A stretch of DNA of 64,000 nucleotides from Kribbella rubisoli (lineage in GTDB: Bacteria; Actinomycetota; Actinomycetes; Propionibacteriales; Kribbellaceae), in assembly GCF_004217145.1 (NCBI RefSeq), contig NZ_SHKR01000014.1:186001-250000 (forward strand), written 5' to 3'. Numbering within the stretch: the first letter of the stretch is position 1; every line of letters starts with the position of its first letter. The position numbers were made by a program, and so were the translations under genes. Below, one piece after another: positions 16,364 through 25,955 of this stretch. The notes below the pieces were generated by a model that saw only the letters and a list, made by a program, of their open reading frames with translations, was not told the origin of the DNA and ran no database searches.

Positions 16364-17011
16364 TCAGGCGTCGGAGGCCCGCAGGAACATCAGCACTGCC
16401 CGGACCCGTCGATGGTCGTCGAGCCCCGGCGGCAGACCGAACTTGTGGAAGATCGACCGGACGTGCGCCTCGACGGTCTTCGGACTGAGCACCAGCGCGT
16501 CGGTGATCGACTGGTTCGACCGGCCCTGGGCCATCAGCTCGAGGACATCACGCTCGCGATCGGACAGCCGTTCGACCGGGCTGCGCGGCCGGCCGAGGAG
16601 CTGCTCGACCACGGCCGGATCGATGACCAGGTCGCCGCGACCGATCCGGCGTACCGCATCGGTGAAGTCGGTCAGCTGAACCACCCGGTCCTTGAGCAGG
16701 TAGCCGGTCCCGGTGGCACCGGTGGACAGCAGGGTCAGCGCGTACTGCGGTTCGACGTACTGGGACAGCACGAGTACGGCGGTCCCCGGGTGCTGGGCGC
16801 GGATCTCCTGCGCCGCTGTCAGACCCTCCTTGCCGTACCCGGGCGGCATCCGGATGTCGACGATCGCCACGTCCGGCCGGTGCCGATCGACCAGGATCCG
16901 CAGCTCGTCGGCGTCTCCGGCCTGGCCGACCACGTCGAACCCGGCCTCGGTCAGCAGCCGCGCCATCCCTTCGCGGAAGAGCAGCGAGTCCTCGGCGATC
17001 ACGACACGCAT
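16364..17011 (-). CDS. LuxR-family response regulator
   Basis: A 215-residue NarL-type regulator. The receiver has MRVVIAEDSLLFREGM, phospho-Asp in DVAIVDIRMPPGYG (near 53), Ser in VLVLSQYVEP and Lys in YLLKDRVVQ; the HTH reads LSDRERDVLELMAQGRSN with SPKTVEAHVRSIFHKFGLPP. SQYVEPQYA before the alpha4-beta5 region is characteristic of a large streptomycete-type subgroup. The start overlaps the kinase gene by 13 bases; last gene of a three-gene minus-strand operon, 46 bases from the leader peptide of the AlaRS-like gene. Confidence 0.93.
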   Translation of the reverse strand: MRVVIAEDSLLFREGMARLLTEAGFDVVGQAGDADELRILVDRHRPDVAIVDIRMPPGYGKEGLTAAQEIRAQHPGTAVLVLSQYVEPQYALTLLSTGATGTGYLLKDRVVQLTDFTDAVRRIGRGDLVIDPAVVEQLLGRPRSPVERLSDRERDVLELMAQGRSNQSITDALVLSPKTVEAHVRSIFHKFGLPPGLDDHRRVRAVLMFLRASDA

Positions 17012-18744
17012 GGGATCTCCGCCAGTACAGAGGTTCCGCGGCCCGGTGGGCTGTCCACGCTGAGCCGCCCGTCGACGGCGGCGACCCGGTCGGCCAGGCC
17101 CCGCAGACCTGATCCCTCCGGATCGGCACCGCCTTTGCCGTCGTCACGGATCTCCACCAGCAGCCGCCCGTCGACCCGCCGTACGGCGACCGACACCTCC
17201 TCGGCGGAAGCGTGTTTGGCCGCGTTGGCGAGCGCCTCGGAGATGACGAAGTACGCCACCGCCTCGATGGCCGGCTCGAACCGTTCGGGCGGTACGGCGA
17301 GCAGCCGAACGGGTACCGCGGACCGTTCGCTCAACGACCGCAGCGCGGGCACCAGCCCTTCGTCGACCAGGATCGACGGATGGATCCCCCTGGCCAGTTC
17401 GCGCAGCTCGGCCAGTGCCGTGGTCAACCCGTCCGCGATCGCTGCCACCGAGTCCGCGACGGCCGGATCATCGCCGGCCGCCAGCTTCGCCGCCGCAGTC
17501 CGCGCGTCGAGCGCCAGCGACACCAGCCGCTGTTGCGCACCGTCGTGCAGGTCCCGCTCGAGCCGCCGACGTTCGTTGTCTGCGGCAACCACAATTCTGG
17601 ACCGGGATGCACGGACCTCCGCCAGCTGGGCGCTCAGCTCGGTCCGCAACCGATCGTTGTCGACCGCCATCCGCACCGCCGCCCCGGCCGAGTTCAGCAG
17701 GTCGCCACCGTCCAGCAACGCGCGATCGTGGACCACGGCAACCATCGGGCGGCCGTCGTGCTCGAGGTACGTCGTCGACTGGGTCGAGCCGGCGCGCGGG
17801 AGATCCAGGGCGGCGCCGGTCGAGGTGAGAAACCGCTGCCTCCCGGTGTCCCACCGGCCGATGGCCAGGCACGGATCGCCCAGTACGCGCGCCATCGTGC
17901 GCTCGACCAGGTCCAGCCCGGAGTGCTCGGCGAGCTCCGTCACGAGCTCGCCGATCCGCGCCTGCCGCGCCCACCCCAGTGACAGTCCCACCAGGATCGC
18001 CACGGGGTGGACGAGTCCGGCGTACACCGCGACCAGGTTGATCGCCTGGCTGATGCCGGGATGCGTGTCGTAGAGCTTCAGGTGGTTGGCGATGATCTGG
18101 GCGCTCATCGCCAGCAGAAGCGGTACGGCGGCAACCAGCACGGGACCCGAGATCCGTCGCAGCGGACGGCTCGCTCGCCACCACCTGACCACGCAGACCA
18201 CCGCGAGACCGACGAACATCGGCACCATGAAGTAGACACGTGCCGGGAAGGCGGCGTAGATCCGGTCGAGCAGGCTCACGACGCCCGGACCGGCGTGGAG
18301 CAGGTTGAGGTCGGGCGGACAGTCCGAACAGGCGAAGTCGGACGGATCGATGCCGAGGATCGGGATCGTCGTCCAGCACACCATGGCCAGACCGGCGCCG
18401 AGCACTGCCAACTGCTCCCACCGACGGGTGAGCCGACCGCTGGGGAAGGACAGCAGGAGCGCGACGAGAGCGGGCAGATAAGCCTGCTCGAACGCGACAC
18501 CGATCGTCCACACGAGCGGGATGTGCGGGCCCTCGAACAGGAACATCAGGTAGGCGATGCCGGTCAGGACGAGCAGGATGCCGGTGCGGTTGCGCGGCTG
18601 CCGGTCCCACGCGATCAGACCGGCCACCAGATACAGCCAGGGCAGAAAGCCCCACTGCCAGCTGGCCTGGCCGACGCGCCACAACAGCAGGCAGACGACG
18701 GCTCCGGCAAGTGCCACCAGCACGAATACAAGTCGCCGGATCAT
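16999..18744 (-). CDS. Membrane sensor histidine kinase (HisKA_3)
   Basis: A 581-residue kinase. About eight N-terminal membrane segments (residues 1-255) are followed by a GAF-like region, a coiled coil, the HisKA_3 box ERRRLERDLHDGAQQRLVSLAL with its His near residue 402, and HATPase_c (SEALANAAKHA, DDGKGGADPEGSGLRGLADR in two parts). A periplasmic loop contains CSDCPPDLN, a possible redox or metal site. It overlaps both neighbouring regulator genes, which implies coupled translation. Confidence 0.92.
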   Translation of the reverse strand: MIRRLVFVLVALAGAVVCLLLWRVGQASWQWGFLPWLYLVAGLIAWDRQPRNRTGILLVLTGIAYLMFLFEGPHIPLVWTIGVAFEQAYLPALVALLLSFPSGRLTRRWEQLAVLGAGLAMVCWTTIPILGIDPSDFACSDCPPDLNLLHAGPGVVSLLDRIYAAFPARVYFMVPMFVGLAVVCVVRWWRASRPLRRISGPVLVAAVPLLLAMSAQIIANHLKLYDTHPGISQAINLVAVYAGLVHPVAILVGLSLGWARQARIGELVTELAEHSGLDLVERTMARVLGDPCLAIGRWDTGRQRFLTSTGAALDLPRAGSTQSTTYLEHDGRPMVAVVHDRALLDGGDLLNSAGAAVRMAVDNDRLRTELSAQLAEVRASRSRIVVAADNERRRLERDLHDGAQQRLVSLALDARTAAAKLAAGDDPAVADSVAAIADGLTTALAELRELARGIHPSILVDEGLVPALRSLSERSAVPVRLLAVPPERFEPAIEAVAYFVISEALANAAKHASAEEVSVAVRRVDGRLLVEIRDDGKGGADPEGSGLRGLADRVAAVDGRLSVDSPPGRGTSVLAEIPCVS

Positions 18745-19112
18745 GGCGCCCCCGCAAGCAGGGCAGTGATTCTCGGCTCGGACAGCTCGGCCTTCGGAAT
18801 GAAGCCGCGCGCCGGAGTTCCTGCCAAGCGGGTGCGGTAGTCGGACGCGTCCCGGATCGAGGTCAGGATCACCGCCGGGGCGTCCGGCTCCTCGGCCAAC
18901 TGCCTGGCGACCTCGAACCCGTTCATATCCGGCAACTGGACGTCGAGCAGCACCACGTCGGGTCGCAGCGTGCGAACAGCCATGATCGCCGAGCTGCCGT
19001 CACCGGATTCGCCGATCACGACGAAACCGTGCGACTCCAGCATCCGGCGGGCCGAGCTCCGGAACAGGACGTGGTCGTCCACGATGAGGATCCGCGCCGC
19101 CCCCATCCCCAC
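18741..19112 (-). CDS. Stand-alone receiver-domain response regulator
   Basis: A 123-residue CheY-like protein with no output domain. It keeps the acidic pair (LIVDDHVLFR), phospho-Asp (VVLLDVQLPDMNG), Thr (VILTS) and Lys (FIPKAEL), so it should be phosphorylated. GTG at 19112 or ATG at 19106 may be the start. Its stop overlaps the kinase start by 4 bases. One kinase with a receiver-only and a DNA-binding regulator suggests a phosphate sink or branched signalling. Confidence 0.88.
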   Translation of the reverse strand: MGMGAARILIVDDHVLFRSSARRMLESHGFVVIGESGDGSSAIMAVRTLRPDVVLLDVQLPDMNGFEVARQLAEEPDAPAVILTSIRDASDYRTRLAGTPARGFIPKAELSEPRITALLAGAP

Positions 19113-19254
19113 ATCGTCGGGCCCGCCGGACCGCGCGTCAATCAGGGCCAGCCCTCAATCGCGGTCTGGTGGCCGCCCCGATGCGGGTTCGCGCACCGGC
19201 TGATTGGCTGGCCGGTAGGCGGGGGTACGCCCCGTGCGGGAGGGGGATCCAGCC

Positions 19255-21189
19255 ATGCTGATGATCAAAGGACGTCGCGTCCGCTCCGTCGTGCTGTCGC
19301 TGACAGCCTGCATCGCGTTCCTTGCCGCAGGCACTCAGCCTGCCGCACCCACATCTCTTCGCAGTGATCGGCTCGAGCTCGGCCCGTGCGCGGACGATCC
19401 GGCGTTCCGCTGCGGCACGCTGCCAGTTCCACTCGACCGCCGGCATCCCGACGGCCGCACAGTGCCGCTGCACGTCGAGGTCTTCCCGCACACCGGTCCT
19501 GCCGCCGCACCAGCCGGCGCGGTGTTCGTCACCTTGGGTGGTCCCGGAGCGTCGATCAGCGCGTTCGACAAGTACCCGTACGTCGACCTGTTGTCGGCCG
19601 TCGCCGAGACCCGTGATCTGGTCTTCGTCGACCAGCGTGGCGTCGGTCTGTCGGCGGCGATCGACTGCCCCGACTGGCAGCACGGCGGGCCGTTCTACGC
19701 CTCGGCGGCCAAGTGCCATGACCAGCTCGGCGATGCCGCGAATCTCTACAGCACAACGGATGTGGCCGACGACCTCGAGCAGGTCCGGCGCGCGCTGGCG
19801 TACGGCGACATCGACCTGGTCGGCGCGTCGTACGCCGCCAACGACATGGTCACCTACGCGACGCGGTGGAAGCAGAACGTCCGGTCGATCTCCCTCGGCG
19901 CACCGGCGCTGACCGTCGACACCGATCCCTTCTACGCCTATCAGCCGAAGCACTACCCCGCTCTCGTGAATGCGGTCTGCGGGCGCTCTCCGGCCTGCGC
20001 GGCAGCCAACCCCGACCCGGCCGCCTCGTTGACCTGGCTTGCCGACCGGCTACGGCGTACGCCGGTCAGCGGTGTCGGCGTCGACTCGCACGGTGTCCCG
20101 CACCGGATCACCGTGACCGAGAACCTGCTCGCGACCGCGATCATGCCGTTCAACGGCGGCAGCTTCGTCGGTCCGGGAGAGATCACCCAGGCAGCGGTGG
20201 CGCTCCAGCGTGGTGATCCCGTTCCGCTCCTGCGGCTGGCGGCGGACGTCGACCCGGCGAACGGCTTCGATGCCGGTGATCCGCGGGAGTTCTCCAACGG
20301 CCACGCGCTCGCCCGGATGTGCGTCGACCAGCCTGTGCAGTGGGACAAGGACGCGAGCCCGGCCCGGCGACACCAGCAGTACGCAGCGGCCTTCGCGGCC
20401 GAGCCGGCGCGCTACGGACCGATTTCCAAGGGCGCCTGGGATCACGAGGGCTACCTGGGCTTCCAGCCGCTGCCGTGCATCGCATCGAGCTGGGAGGACC
20501 GGCCGAGCTACCCCAGTGGTACGAAGGTTCGCGGCGTACCGGCTCTGATCGTGACGGGCGAGTACGACGTCGGTGTCACGCCGGAGGCCGGCCGAATCGC
20601 GTCCCGGGTCCTCGTCGGGTCGACGTACGTCGAACTGGCGGCGGTCGGGCACGCGACGTGGTTCACGGGCTCCTGCGGGACGGTCTTGCTGCAGCGGTTC
20701 ATCGAGACCCTGGCTGTCGGCGACACATCCTGTGCTCGGACCCCGCCCGCAGGCTGGTGGATGCCCGGCAGCTTCCCGTTGACGGCAGCGACCGCACCGC
20801 CGGCCCGGCAGACAGCCGGTCCACCTGCAGCAACCGACGTACGCCGGCTCGCCACCGTCACCGCGGAGACCGTCATGGACGGCCTCCAGCACATCGCCTC
20901 GATCTCCGGCCTCGTCGCCGGCGGACTTCGTGGTGGCACGGTGACGTACGACGACAGCTCGGAGAGACCGTTCGTGTACGACGCGGCCCGGTTCACGCGG
21001 GACGTCTCGGTCTCGGGCTCGACCACCTGGACCCCGGATGGGATCGACGGCACCTTCACCGTATGCACTCCGGCCGGCACGACGGCGAGCGCGACCGTGC
21101 GCGGCGCCTTCACCCACCTCGGCGGGACCGTCGTGGTGACACTGCGGCAAAACAACCGCACCCAGACCTTCGAGATCCCCGGCTACTGA
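19255..21189 (+). CDS. Secreted alpha/beta hydrolase (tripeptidyl aminopeptidase-like)
   Basis: A 644-residue exported hydrolase. The ATG at 19255 has GGGAGGGGG upstream; a GTG 21 bases earlier is less likely. Signal peptide: KGRRVRSVVLSLTACIAFLAAGTQPA. The fold shows the oxyanion GGPG, DQRGVGLS, and a nucleophile elbow VGASYAA (near residue 195) in place of the usual GGSYG, then late Asp (YDVGVTPEAG) and His (VGHATWFTG). The last about 130 residues form a separate beta-rich domain. The Ser-containing elbow is intact as GxSxA, so activity is plausible; substrate unknown. The next gene starts 11 bases downstream. Confidence 0.85.
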   Translation: MLMIKGRRVRSVVLSLTACIAFLAAGTQPAAPTSLRSDRLELGPCADDPAFRCGTLPVPLDRRHPDGRTVPLHVEVFPHTGPAAAPAGAVFVTLGGPGASISAFDKYPYVDLLSAVAETRDLVFVDQRGVGLSAAIDCPDWQHGGPFYASAAKCHDQLGDAANLYSTTDVADDLEQVRRALAYGDIDLVGASYAANDMVTYATRWKQNVRSISLGAPALTVDTDPFYAYQPKHYPALVNAVCGRSPACAAANPDPAASLTWLADRLRRTPVSGVGVDSHGVPHRITVTENLLATAIMPFNGGSFVGPGEITQAAVALQRGDPVPLLRLAADVDPANGFDAGDPREFSNGHALARMCVDQPVQWDKDASPARRHQQYAAAFAAEPARYGPISKGAWDHEGYLGFQPLPCIASSWEDRPSYPSGTKVRGVPALIVTGEYDVGVTPEAGRIASRVLVGSTYVELAAVGHATWFTGSCGTVLLQRFIETLAVGDTSCARTPPAGWWMPGSFPLTAATAPPARQTAGPPAATDVRRLATVTAETVMDGLQHIASISGLVAGGLRGGTVTYDDSSERPFVYDAARFTRDVSVSGSTTWTPDGIDGTFTVCTPAGTTASATVRGAFTHLGGTVVVTLRQNNRTQTFEIPGY

Positions 21190-21200
21190 AGAGGCTACCG

Positions 21201-22124
21201 ATGAAGCGTGCACTGGCACTCTCGATCGCGTTGATGCTGGCCCTGTGCGGGTCAGCCGCCCCGACTGCCGGCAACGGCGGCCGGATCGTGTTCAGCCGGC
21301 AGCTCGACTCCGGCGGGTCGAATCTGTTCGTTGCCCGTGCGGACGGTTCGGGCGTCCGGAAGGTGGCGATTCCGGAGCTCGTCGAGGACTTCGGGTCGGC
21401 GCGGTGGTCCCCCGACGGCAGCAAGTTGCTGATCTCGAACCTGCTGCGGTTCGATGCAGCCGGCGAGCTCTTGCCGTTCCGGCCGGCGACCGTGCGGCCC
21501 GACGGATCCGGCTTCCGGATGCTCGAGCCACCGGGCGCGCCCTCCGATCTGCTCTGCGGCGCCTGGTCCCCTGACGGCAAGCGGATCCTGTGCGGATTCG
21601 GCGGCGACAAGCCCGGCGTCTTCAGCATCCGATCGTCGGACGGCGGCCATCCCATCCGGCTGACGACGAACCCGTACGGCGCGTCCGACGTCGCCGGTGA
21701 CTACTCACCCGACGGAGACAAGGCCGTGATCGTTCGGTTCCGGGGTGAGGACACCGCGCTGTTCGTGGTCGGCACCGACGGCCATCACCTGCGCCAACTC
21801 ACGCCGTACGGTCTTGCGCAAGGGCACGAACTGGCGACCGCCCGGTGGTCGCCCGACGGTCGCACGATCCTGTTCGCGACCGCGGAAGGCGGACTGTCCC
21901 TGATCCGGCTCCGAGATGCCGAGCTGACGCCGATCACTCTCGATGCCGGCGGCAAGGATTACCACGCCTTCGCGCCCGGATGGTCGCCGGACGGGACCAG
22001 AATCGTGATGTCGTTGTCGATCGACCAGCAGGAGGACATCTACACCGCCCGCAAGGACGGAACCCACCTCCAGCGGATCACGAACACGGCGGCCTTCGAA
22101 CCGTTCGCGGACTGGGGATTCTAG
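21201..22124 (+). CDS. Exported TolB-like beta-propeller protein
   Basis: A 307-residue protein with a signal peptide (MKRALALSIALMLALCGSAA) and about five WD40/PD40-like blades, each with a W-SPDG-K/R motif (ARWSPDGSKLL, GAWSPDGKRIL, GDYSPDGDKAV, ARWSPDGRTIL, PGWSPDGTRIV). Such propellers bind proteins or sugars rather than catalyse. It probably forms an operon with the preceding secreted hydrolase. Its TAG and the TAG of the convergent mannosyltransferase gene share the palindrome CTAG at 22121-22124. Confidence 0.88.
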   Translation: MKRALALSIALMLALCGSAAPTAGNGGRIVFSRQLDSGGSNLFVARADGSGVRKVAIPELVEDFGSARWSPDGSKLLISNLLRFDAAGELLPFRPATVRPDGSGFRMLEPPGAPSDLLCGAWSPDGKRILCGFGGDKPGVFSIRSSDGGHPIRLTTNPYGASDVAGDYSPDGDKAVIVRFRGEDTALFVVGTDGHHLRQLTPYGLAQGHELATARWSPDGRTILFATAEGGLSLIRLRDAELTPITLDAGGKDYHAFAPGWSPDGTRIVMSLSIDQQEDIYTARKDGTHLQRITNTAAFEPFADWGF

Positions 22125-23239
22125 ACCTCCAGGAGTTCCCGCAGTACGTCGCCGCTGCGGGCCCACGACCAGTCGCGTCGTACCCACTCCCGACCGGCCG
22201 CGCCCAGCCGCCGGGCGTGGGCCGGGTCGGTGAGCAGCTCGGCGATCCGTACGCCGGTCGGCACCGGGTTGTACGGGTCGACCAGATAGCCCGTCTCGCC
22301 GTGCCGGACGGTGTCGCCGGCACCCCCGGAGTCGCCGACCACGACCGGCTTGCCCGTCGCGGACGCCTCCAGTGTCACGATCCCGAGCGCCTCCGGCTCG
22401 AGTCCGAATCGCCTTGTCCGGCAAGGCATCGCGAAGACATCGGCAGCATCGATGTACGGCGGGATGTCGGCCCACGGAACCGGCCCGGTGAACACCACCG
22501 ACTCCGACACCCCGGTCGACGCCGCCAGCTCCTCGAGGTACTCCCGGTCCGGCCCGCCGCCGACCAGCAGCAATGTGGCACCCGGCGCCGACTCCCGAAC
22601 GCGCGGCCATGCGTGGATCAGCGTGTCCTGCCCCTTCCGCCGGATCAGCCGCGAGACGCAGACGACAACCGGAACGCCTTCCAGCCGCAGGCCTTTGCGA
22701 ACCTGCTCTCCCCCACAGTCCGGGGCGAACCGGTGCGTGTCGACTCCCGGCGTCAGCCTGCGAACCCGTGCAGCCGCCGCTGGTGAAAACGCAGGCTTGA
22801 TCTGCTCCTCACACCACCCCGACACGGTCGTCACGGTGTCGGCCGCATCCCCGATCCGCCGCAACGCCTGCCGAGCACCGGGTACGCCGGCCCACCACGT
22901 CTCGTGCCCATGCGTCATCGCGACGATCCGCCGCGCCCCCGCCCGGCGCAGCGCGGGGCCCATCAGCCCCAGCGGTGCCGCCGCCCCGAACAGGACCCGA
23001 TCCGCGCCGTACTGCCGCATCAGTCCGACCGCGCGCTTCGTAGTACGTGCCGTAGGCAACAACATCGACGTACGGTCGCGGATCACCGGGAACGGCAGTG
23101 TGGCGTCGTACGCCGTGTCGCCCGGCTCTCGCGAGGTGTAGACGACGACGTCCGGAAGCTCGTCGCAGAGGGAGCGGACGAATGTCTCGATCCCGCCCTG
23201 CCGTGGCGGGAAATCGTTGGTGACGACCAGAACGGTCAT
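22121..23239 (-). CDS. pimB: GT4 glycosyltransferase, PimB'-like phosphatidyl-inositol mannosyltransferase
   Basis: A 372-residue GT-B glycosyltransferase. The N-terminus VLVVTNDFPPRQGGIETFVR is the PimB'/MgtA signature and the C-terminal nucleotide-sugar site has E-x7-E (EALGIVTLE) with GDSGGAGDTV. In mycobacteria and corynebacteria PimB' adds the second mannose to phosphatidyl-inositol mannoside from GDP-mannose at the inner membrane face. The start overlaps the M48 protease stop by 4 bases (ATGA). The exact acceptor is inferred from family. Confidence 0.85.
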   Translation of the reverse strand: MTVLVVTNDFPPRQGGIETFVRSLCDELPDVVVYTSREPGDTAYDATLPFPVIRDRTSMLLPTARTTKRAVGLMRQYGADRVLFGAAAPLGLMGPALRRAGARRIVAMTHGHETWWAGVPGARQALRRIGDAADTVTTVSGWCEEQIKPAFSPAAAARVRRLTPGVDTHRFAPDCGGEQVRKGLRLEGVPVVVCVSRLIRRKGQDTLIHAWPRVRESAPGATLLLVGGGPDREYLEELAASTGVSESVVFTGPVPWADIPPYIDAADVFAMPCRTRRFGLEPEALGIVTLEASATGKPVVVGDSGGAGDTVRHGETGYLVDPYNPVPTGVRIAELLTDPAHARRLGAAGREWVRRDWSWARSGDVLRELLEV

Positions 23240-24480
23240 CGCTTGACCAGGGGCGGGACCGGGTCGCCGTTCTCGGTCCCCCAGGCCCGGCCCATCGCGA
23301 TCCGCTCCGGCGGGGTCGGGTGGTCGGCGAACATCCAGTACCGCCAGCGGCTCGGGTCGAGACCGGAGATGTTCTGCACGGCCAGTTCGTGCTGCATCGC
23401 GACGAAGTTCTGCGGATCGTTCGTCAGCCGGAGCGAGTGGTAGTCGGCGCGGGCCTCGATCTTCCGGCTGACCAGATTCTGCACCGGGCTCGCCAGCGTC
23501 GTCGCGGCGGCGATCAACGCGACCAGCAGCGCGGACCGCCGCGGATCGGCCATCCGGTTCCCGAGCAGCAAGTACAGCAGCGTCACACCGAACGCCGTAC
23601 CGAGAACGCCGATCAGCGTGCCGTGCAGTACGTCGTCCTCCGCCGCGTGACCGAGCTCGTGCGCGACGACGAGCCGTACCTGCGCGGGCGGAGTGTCCTT
23701 GAGAAGCGTGTCGTAGACGACCAGCCGACGGGTCGAACCGAAGCCGGAGACGTACGCGTTCAACGCCGTCGTCCGCTTCGACGCGTCCGCAACCAGCACA
23801 TCCTTCACCGGTACGCCGTCCTGCTTCGCGAGCGCCAGGAATTCGTTGCGCTGGGCACCGGCCGGCATCGACGTGAAGTGGTTGAACCGCGGCTCGATCA
23901 GCACCGGGTACGCGAACGAGACGCCGAGCACGAGCAGCGCCGCAACGATTGCCCCGGGCAACCACCAGCGCTGCCGCCAGATCTTCGCGAACGCCATCAG
24001 GATGACGGCGACCACCGCGAGCCCGAGCGAGGTGATGACCCAGTTGACGCCGCGGTCCCACACCCACAGCCGCCAGTTCTCCACCGACAGGCCGTACTTG
24101 AGACTGACCCGCTCCGCGAAGACGTCGGTCGGAACGGTGAGCAGACTCGTGATCAGGACGACGCCGGCGACCGTGATCGGTACGGCGACGAACCACAGCC
24201 GAACGTGCAGAGCGTCGTACAGCCGGCGGCCGAGCGGAGTGAAGCCGATGACCAGCGGAACCACCAGCGAGATGATCCAGGACGCCGTCGACCACGGCAG
24301 GATCTCGTGGCGGAACGCGTTCTGGCGGGCGATCTCGGCGGTGGTGAAGTCGAGCGTGGCATCGGGTTTCGGCAGGTCGATCAGGTGCCACGGAGTCGTG
24401 ACGGCGATCGTGAAGACGAGCGCGACGGCGAGCACGCCGCCGGCAATCCAGGGAGCCGACCGGCCGGCCGGTTCAGGCAC
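23236..24480 (-). CDS. M48 (Ste24-type) membrane metalloprotease
   Basis: A 414-residue protease with about six membrane helices. Zinc ligands are in VVAHELGHAAEDD (HExxH) and EARADYHS (third ligand Glu), with a large loop (PRFNHFTSMPAG) and the C-terminal HPTPPERIA seen in M48A enzymes. The GTG at 24478-24480 is chosen: it overlaps the upstream stop by 8 bases and is preceded by GAGAGG; a longer frame would lie within the neighbouring gene. It sits between a membrane-anchored gluzincin and PimB', suggesting a shared envelope role (inference). Confidence 0.9.
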   Translation of the reverse strand: MPEPAGRSAPWIAGGVLAVALVFTIAVTTPWHLIDLPKPDATLDFTTAEIARQNAFRHEILPWSTASWIISLVVPLVIGFTPLGRRLYDALHVRLWFVAVPITVAGVVLITSLLTVPTDVFAERVSLKYGLSVENWRLWVWDRGVNWVITSLGLAVVAVILMAFAKIWRQRWWLPGAIVAALLVLGVSFAYPVLIEPRFNHFTSMPAGAQRNEFLALAKQDGVPVKDVLVADASKRTTALNAYVSGFGSTRRLVVYDTLLKDTPPAQVRLVVAHELGHAAEDDVLHGTLIGVLGTAFGVTLLYLLLGNRMADPRRSALLVALIAAATTLASPVQNLVSRKIEARADYHSLRLTNDPQNFVAMQHELAVQNISGLDPSRWRYWMFADHPTPPERIAMGRAWGTENGDPVPPLVKR

Positions 24481-25921
24481 CGGCGAGCCTCTCGAGGTAC
24501 TTCTGCCACTCGGCGACGAACTCGGCCTCGGTCGTCCCCAGCACCGACTTGAACGCGTCCGCGAGACCGGTCGAGCTCTTCGAGGTGTGCACAGCCCGGT
24601 AGAACTTGACCAGCTTGGCCTGTCCGTCATGCTCGGCGATCAGCCGGCACGCAAGCCACGCCGACTCGTAGGCCTGCGGCAGCTCGGTCGCCGACGCGGC
24701 GAACGCCTCGGGCGTAGGCAACGTGGTCGGCACCTTCCCGGCGCGGACCGCCTTGAACAGTTCCTTCGCCGCCGACTCGTCCTGCACTGGTACGGCGGTG
24801 AACGCGACGTAGTCCGCGAAACCCTCGGCCAGCCACAACGGCACCGGGGAAGCTGTCGCGGTCGACGCGACGTGGGTGGTCTCGTGTGTCAGCACGATCC
24901 GGCGGCCCTGCTTGCCGAGCTCTTCGAACAGCTTCGGGTTGGCCACGATCCGCACCGGCGCGCCGACGGCCGGCGAGTCCAGCTCGGCGAACGTGACCGC
25001 AGCGATCTGGGTGTACGTGTTCGGCGCAGCGCCGAGGATGCCTTCCATCTGGGCCTGTTTGGCGGGCAGGTAGACGATCACCTTCTGCCGCCAGTTCTTG
25101 CCCCAGACCTTGCTCACCGACTCGACCGCCTTGTCGGCGACCGACACGTAGCTCTTCGCCTCCGACTCCGAGCCGAGGCTGACCACCAGGCTGTGCTTGC
25201 CCTTGGCCACCTCGACCTGGCCGAGCGCCCACACCGGTCGCCGCTGCCCCGCCGCGAACCGCTCCGAGAACGAGGCGGCGTACGTCGTCCCGTCGCGCGT
25301 GACGAACGTGACCGGAAGGGTCTCGCGGGCCGGCTTCACGTCGTACCCGGAGAGCTGCCAGGAGACCTCGACCTGGGCCAGCCAGGACTGGGTGCCGCCG
25401 AGCTGGGTCTGCCGGTCCGGCGTCAGCGCGCCGGGGTCATCGCTCACGTAGCGCAACTGGAACGTGCTGATCGGGAGGGTGGTGAGGTTCGAGAAGATCG
25501 TCCGCGCGCTGCCCCGGAAGTCCGTGGCCTTCGGGTCGATGGTGTCCAGGAACTCGGTGCGGTTGTCGTTCTCGACCGCGTCGGTCATCTTCTGCAGGAC
25601 GGCCTCGCCCGCGACGGCCCGACGTACTCCGGCCTCGGCCTGGTCCGGCGTCGCCGAGGTGGCCGGATGCGAGTGCGCCGGCGAACCGTTCGGGTCGGCG
25701 GGCGCGTTGGCGACCTGCCGCAGACCGGCGTACCCGGCTCCGGCGACGAGACAGACGGCGACACCGAGAGCGACCTTCTTCAGGATCGGCGCGAGCGGCG
25801 GGTGGCCACTCGGCTCCCGTGGGTCACCAGCTGACGGGATCACTGGCAGCGGCACCGTATCGCGCTGATCGTCGATCACCTCGGCCCTTCGCTGCTCACC
25901 TGCCCCAGTCAGGCGGGACAC
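24473..25921 (-). CDS. Membrane-anchored gluzincin (peptidase MA-like)
   Basis: A 482-residue protein with one N-terminal membrane segment (ILKKVALGVAVCLVAGAGYAG, residues about 46-66) and a large outer part. The zinc motif is HETTH near residue 345, followed by WLAEGFADY with the third ligand Glu: the peptidase MA-like pattern. The middle domain (about 105-250) resembles a SnoaL/NTF2-like module (LQKMTDAVENDNRTEFLDTI). GTG start. First gene of an operon with the M48 protease and PimB'. Confidence 0.82.
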   Translation of the reverse strand: MSRLTGAGEQRRAEVIDDQRDTVPLPVIPSAGDPREPSGHPPLAPILKKVALGVAVCLVAGAGYAGLRQVANAPADPNGSPAHSHPATSATPDQAEAGVRRAVAGEAVLQKMTDAVENDNRTEFLDTIDPKATDFRGSARTIFSNLTTLPISTFQLRYVSDDPGALTPDRQTQLGGTQSWLAQVEVSWQLSGYDVKPARETLPVTFVTRDGTTYAASFSERFAAGQRRPVWALGQVEVAKGKHSLVVSLGSESEAKSYVSVADKAVESVSKVWGKNWRQKVIVYLPAKQAQMEGILGAAPNTYTQIAAVTFAELDSPAVGAPVRIVANPKLFEELGKQGRRIVLTHETTHVASTATASPVPLWLAEGFADYVAFTAVPVQDESAAKELFKAVRAGKVPTTLPTPEAFAASATELPQAYESAWLACRLIAEHDGQAKLVKFYRAVHTSKSSTGLADAFKSVLGTTEAEFVAEWQKYLERLAGA

Positions 25922-25955
25922 CCGGCCTCCTCCGACATTACGTCATCAAATGAAT

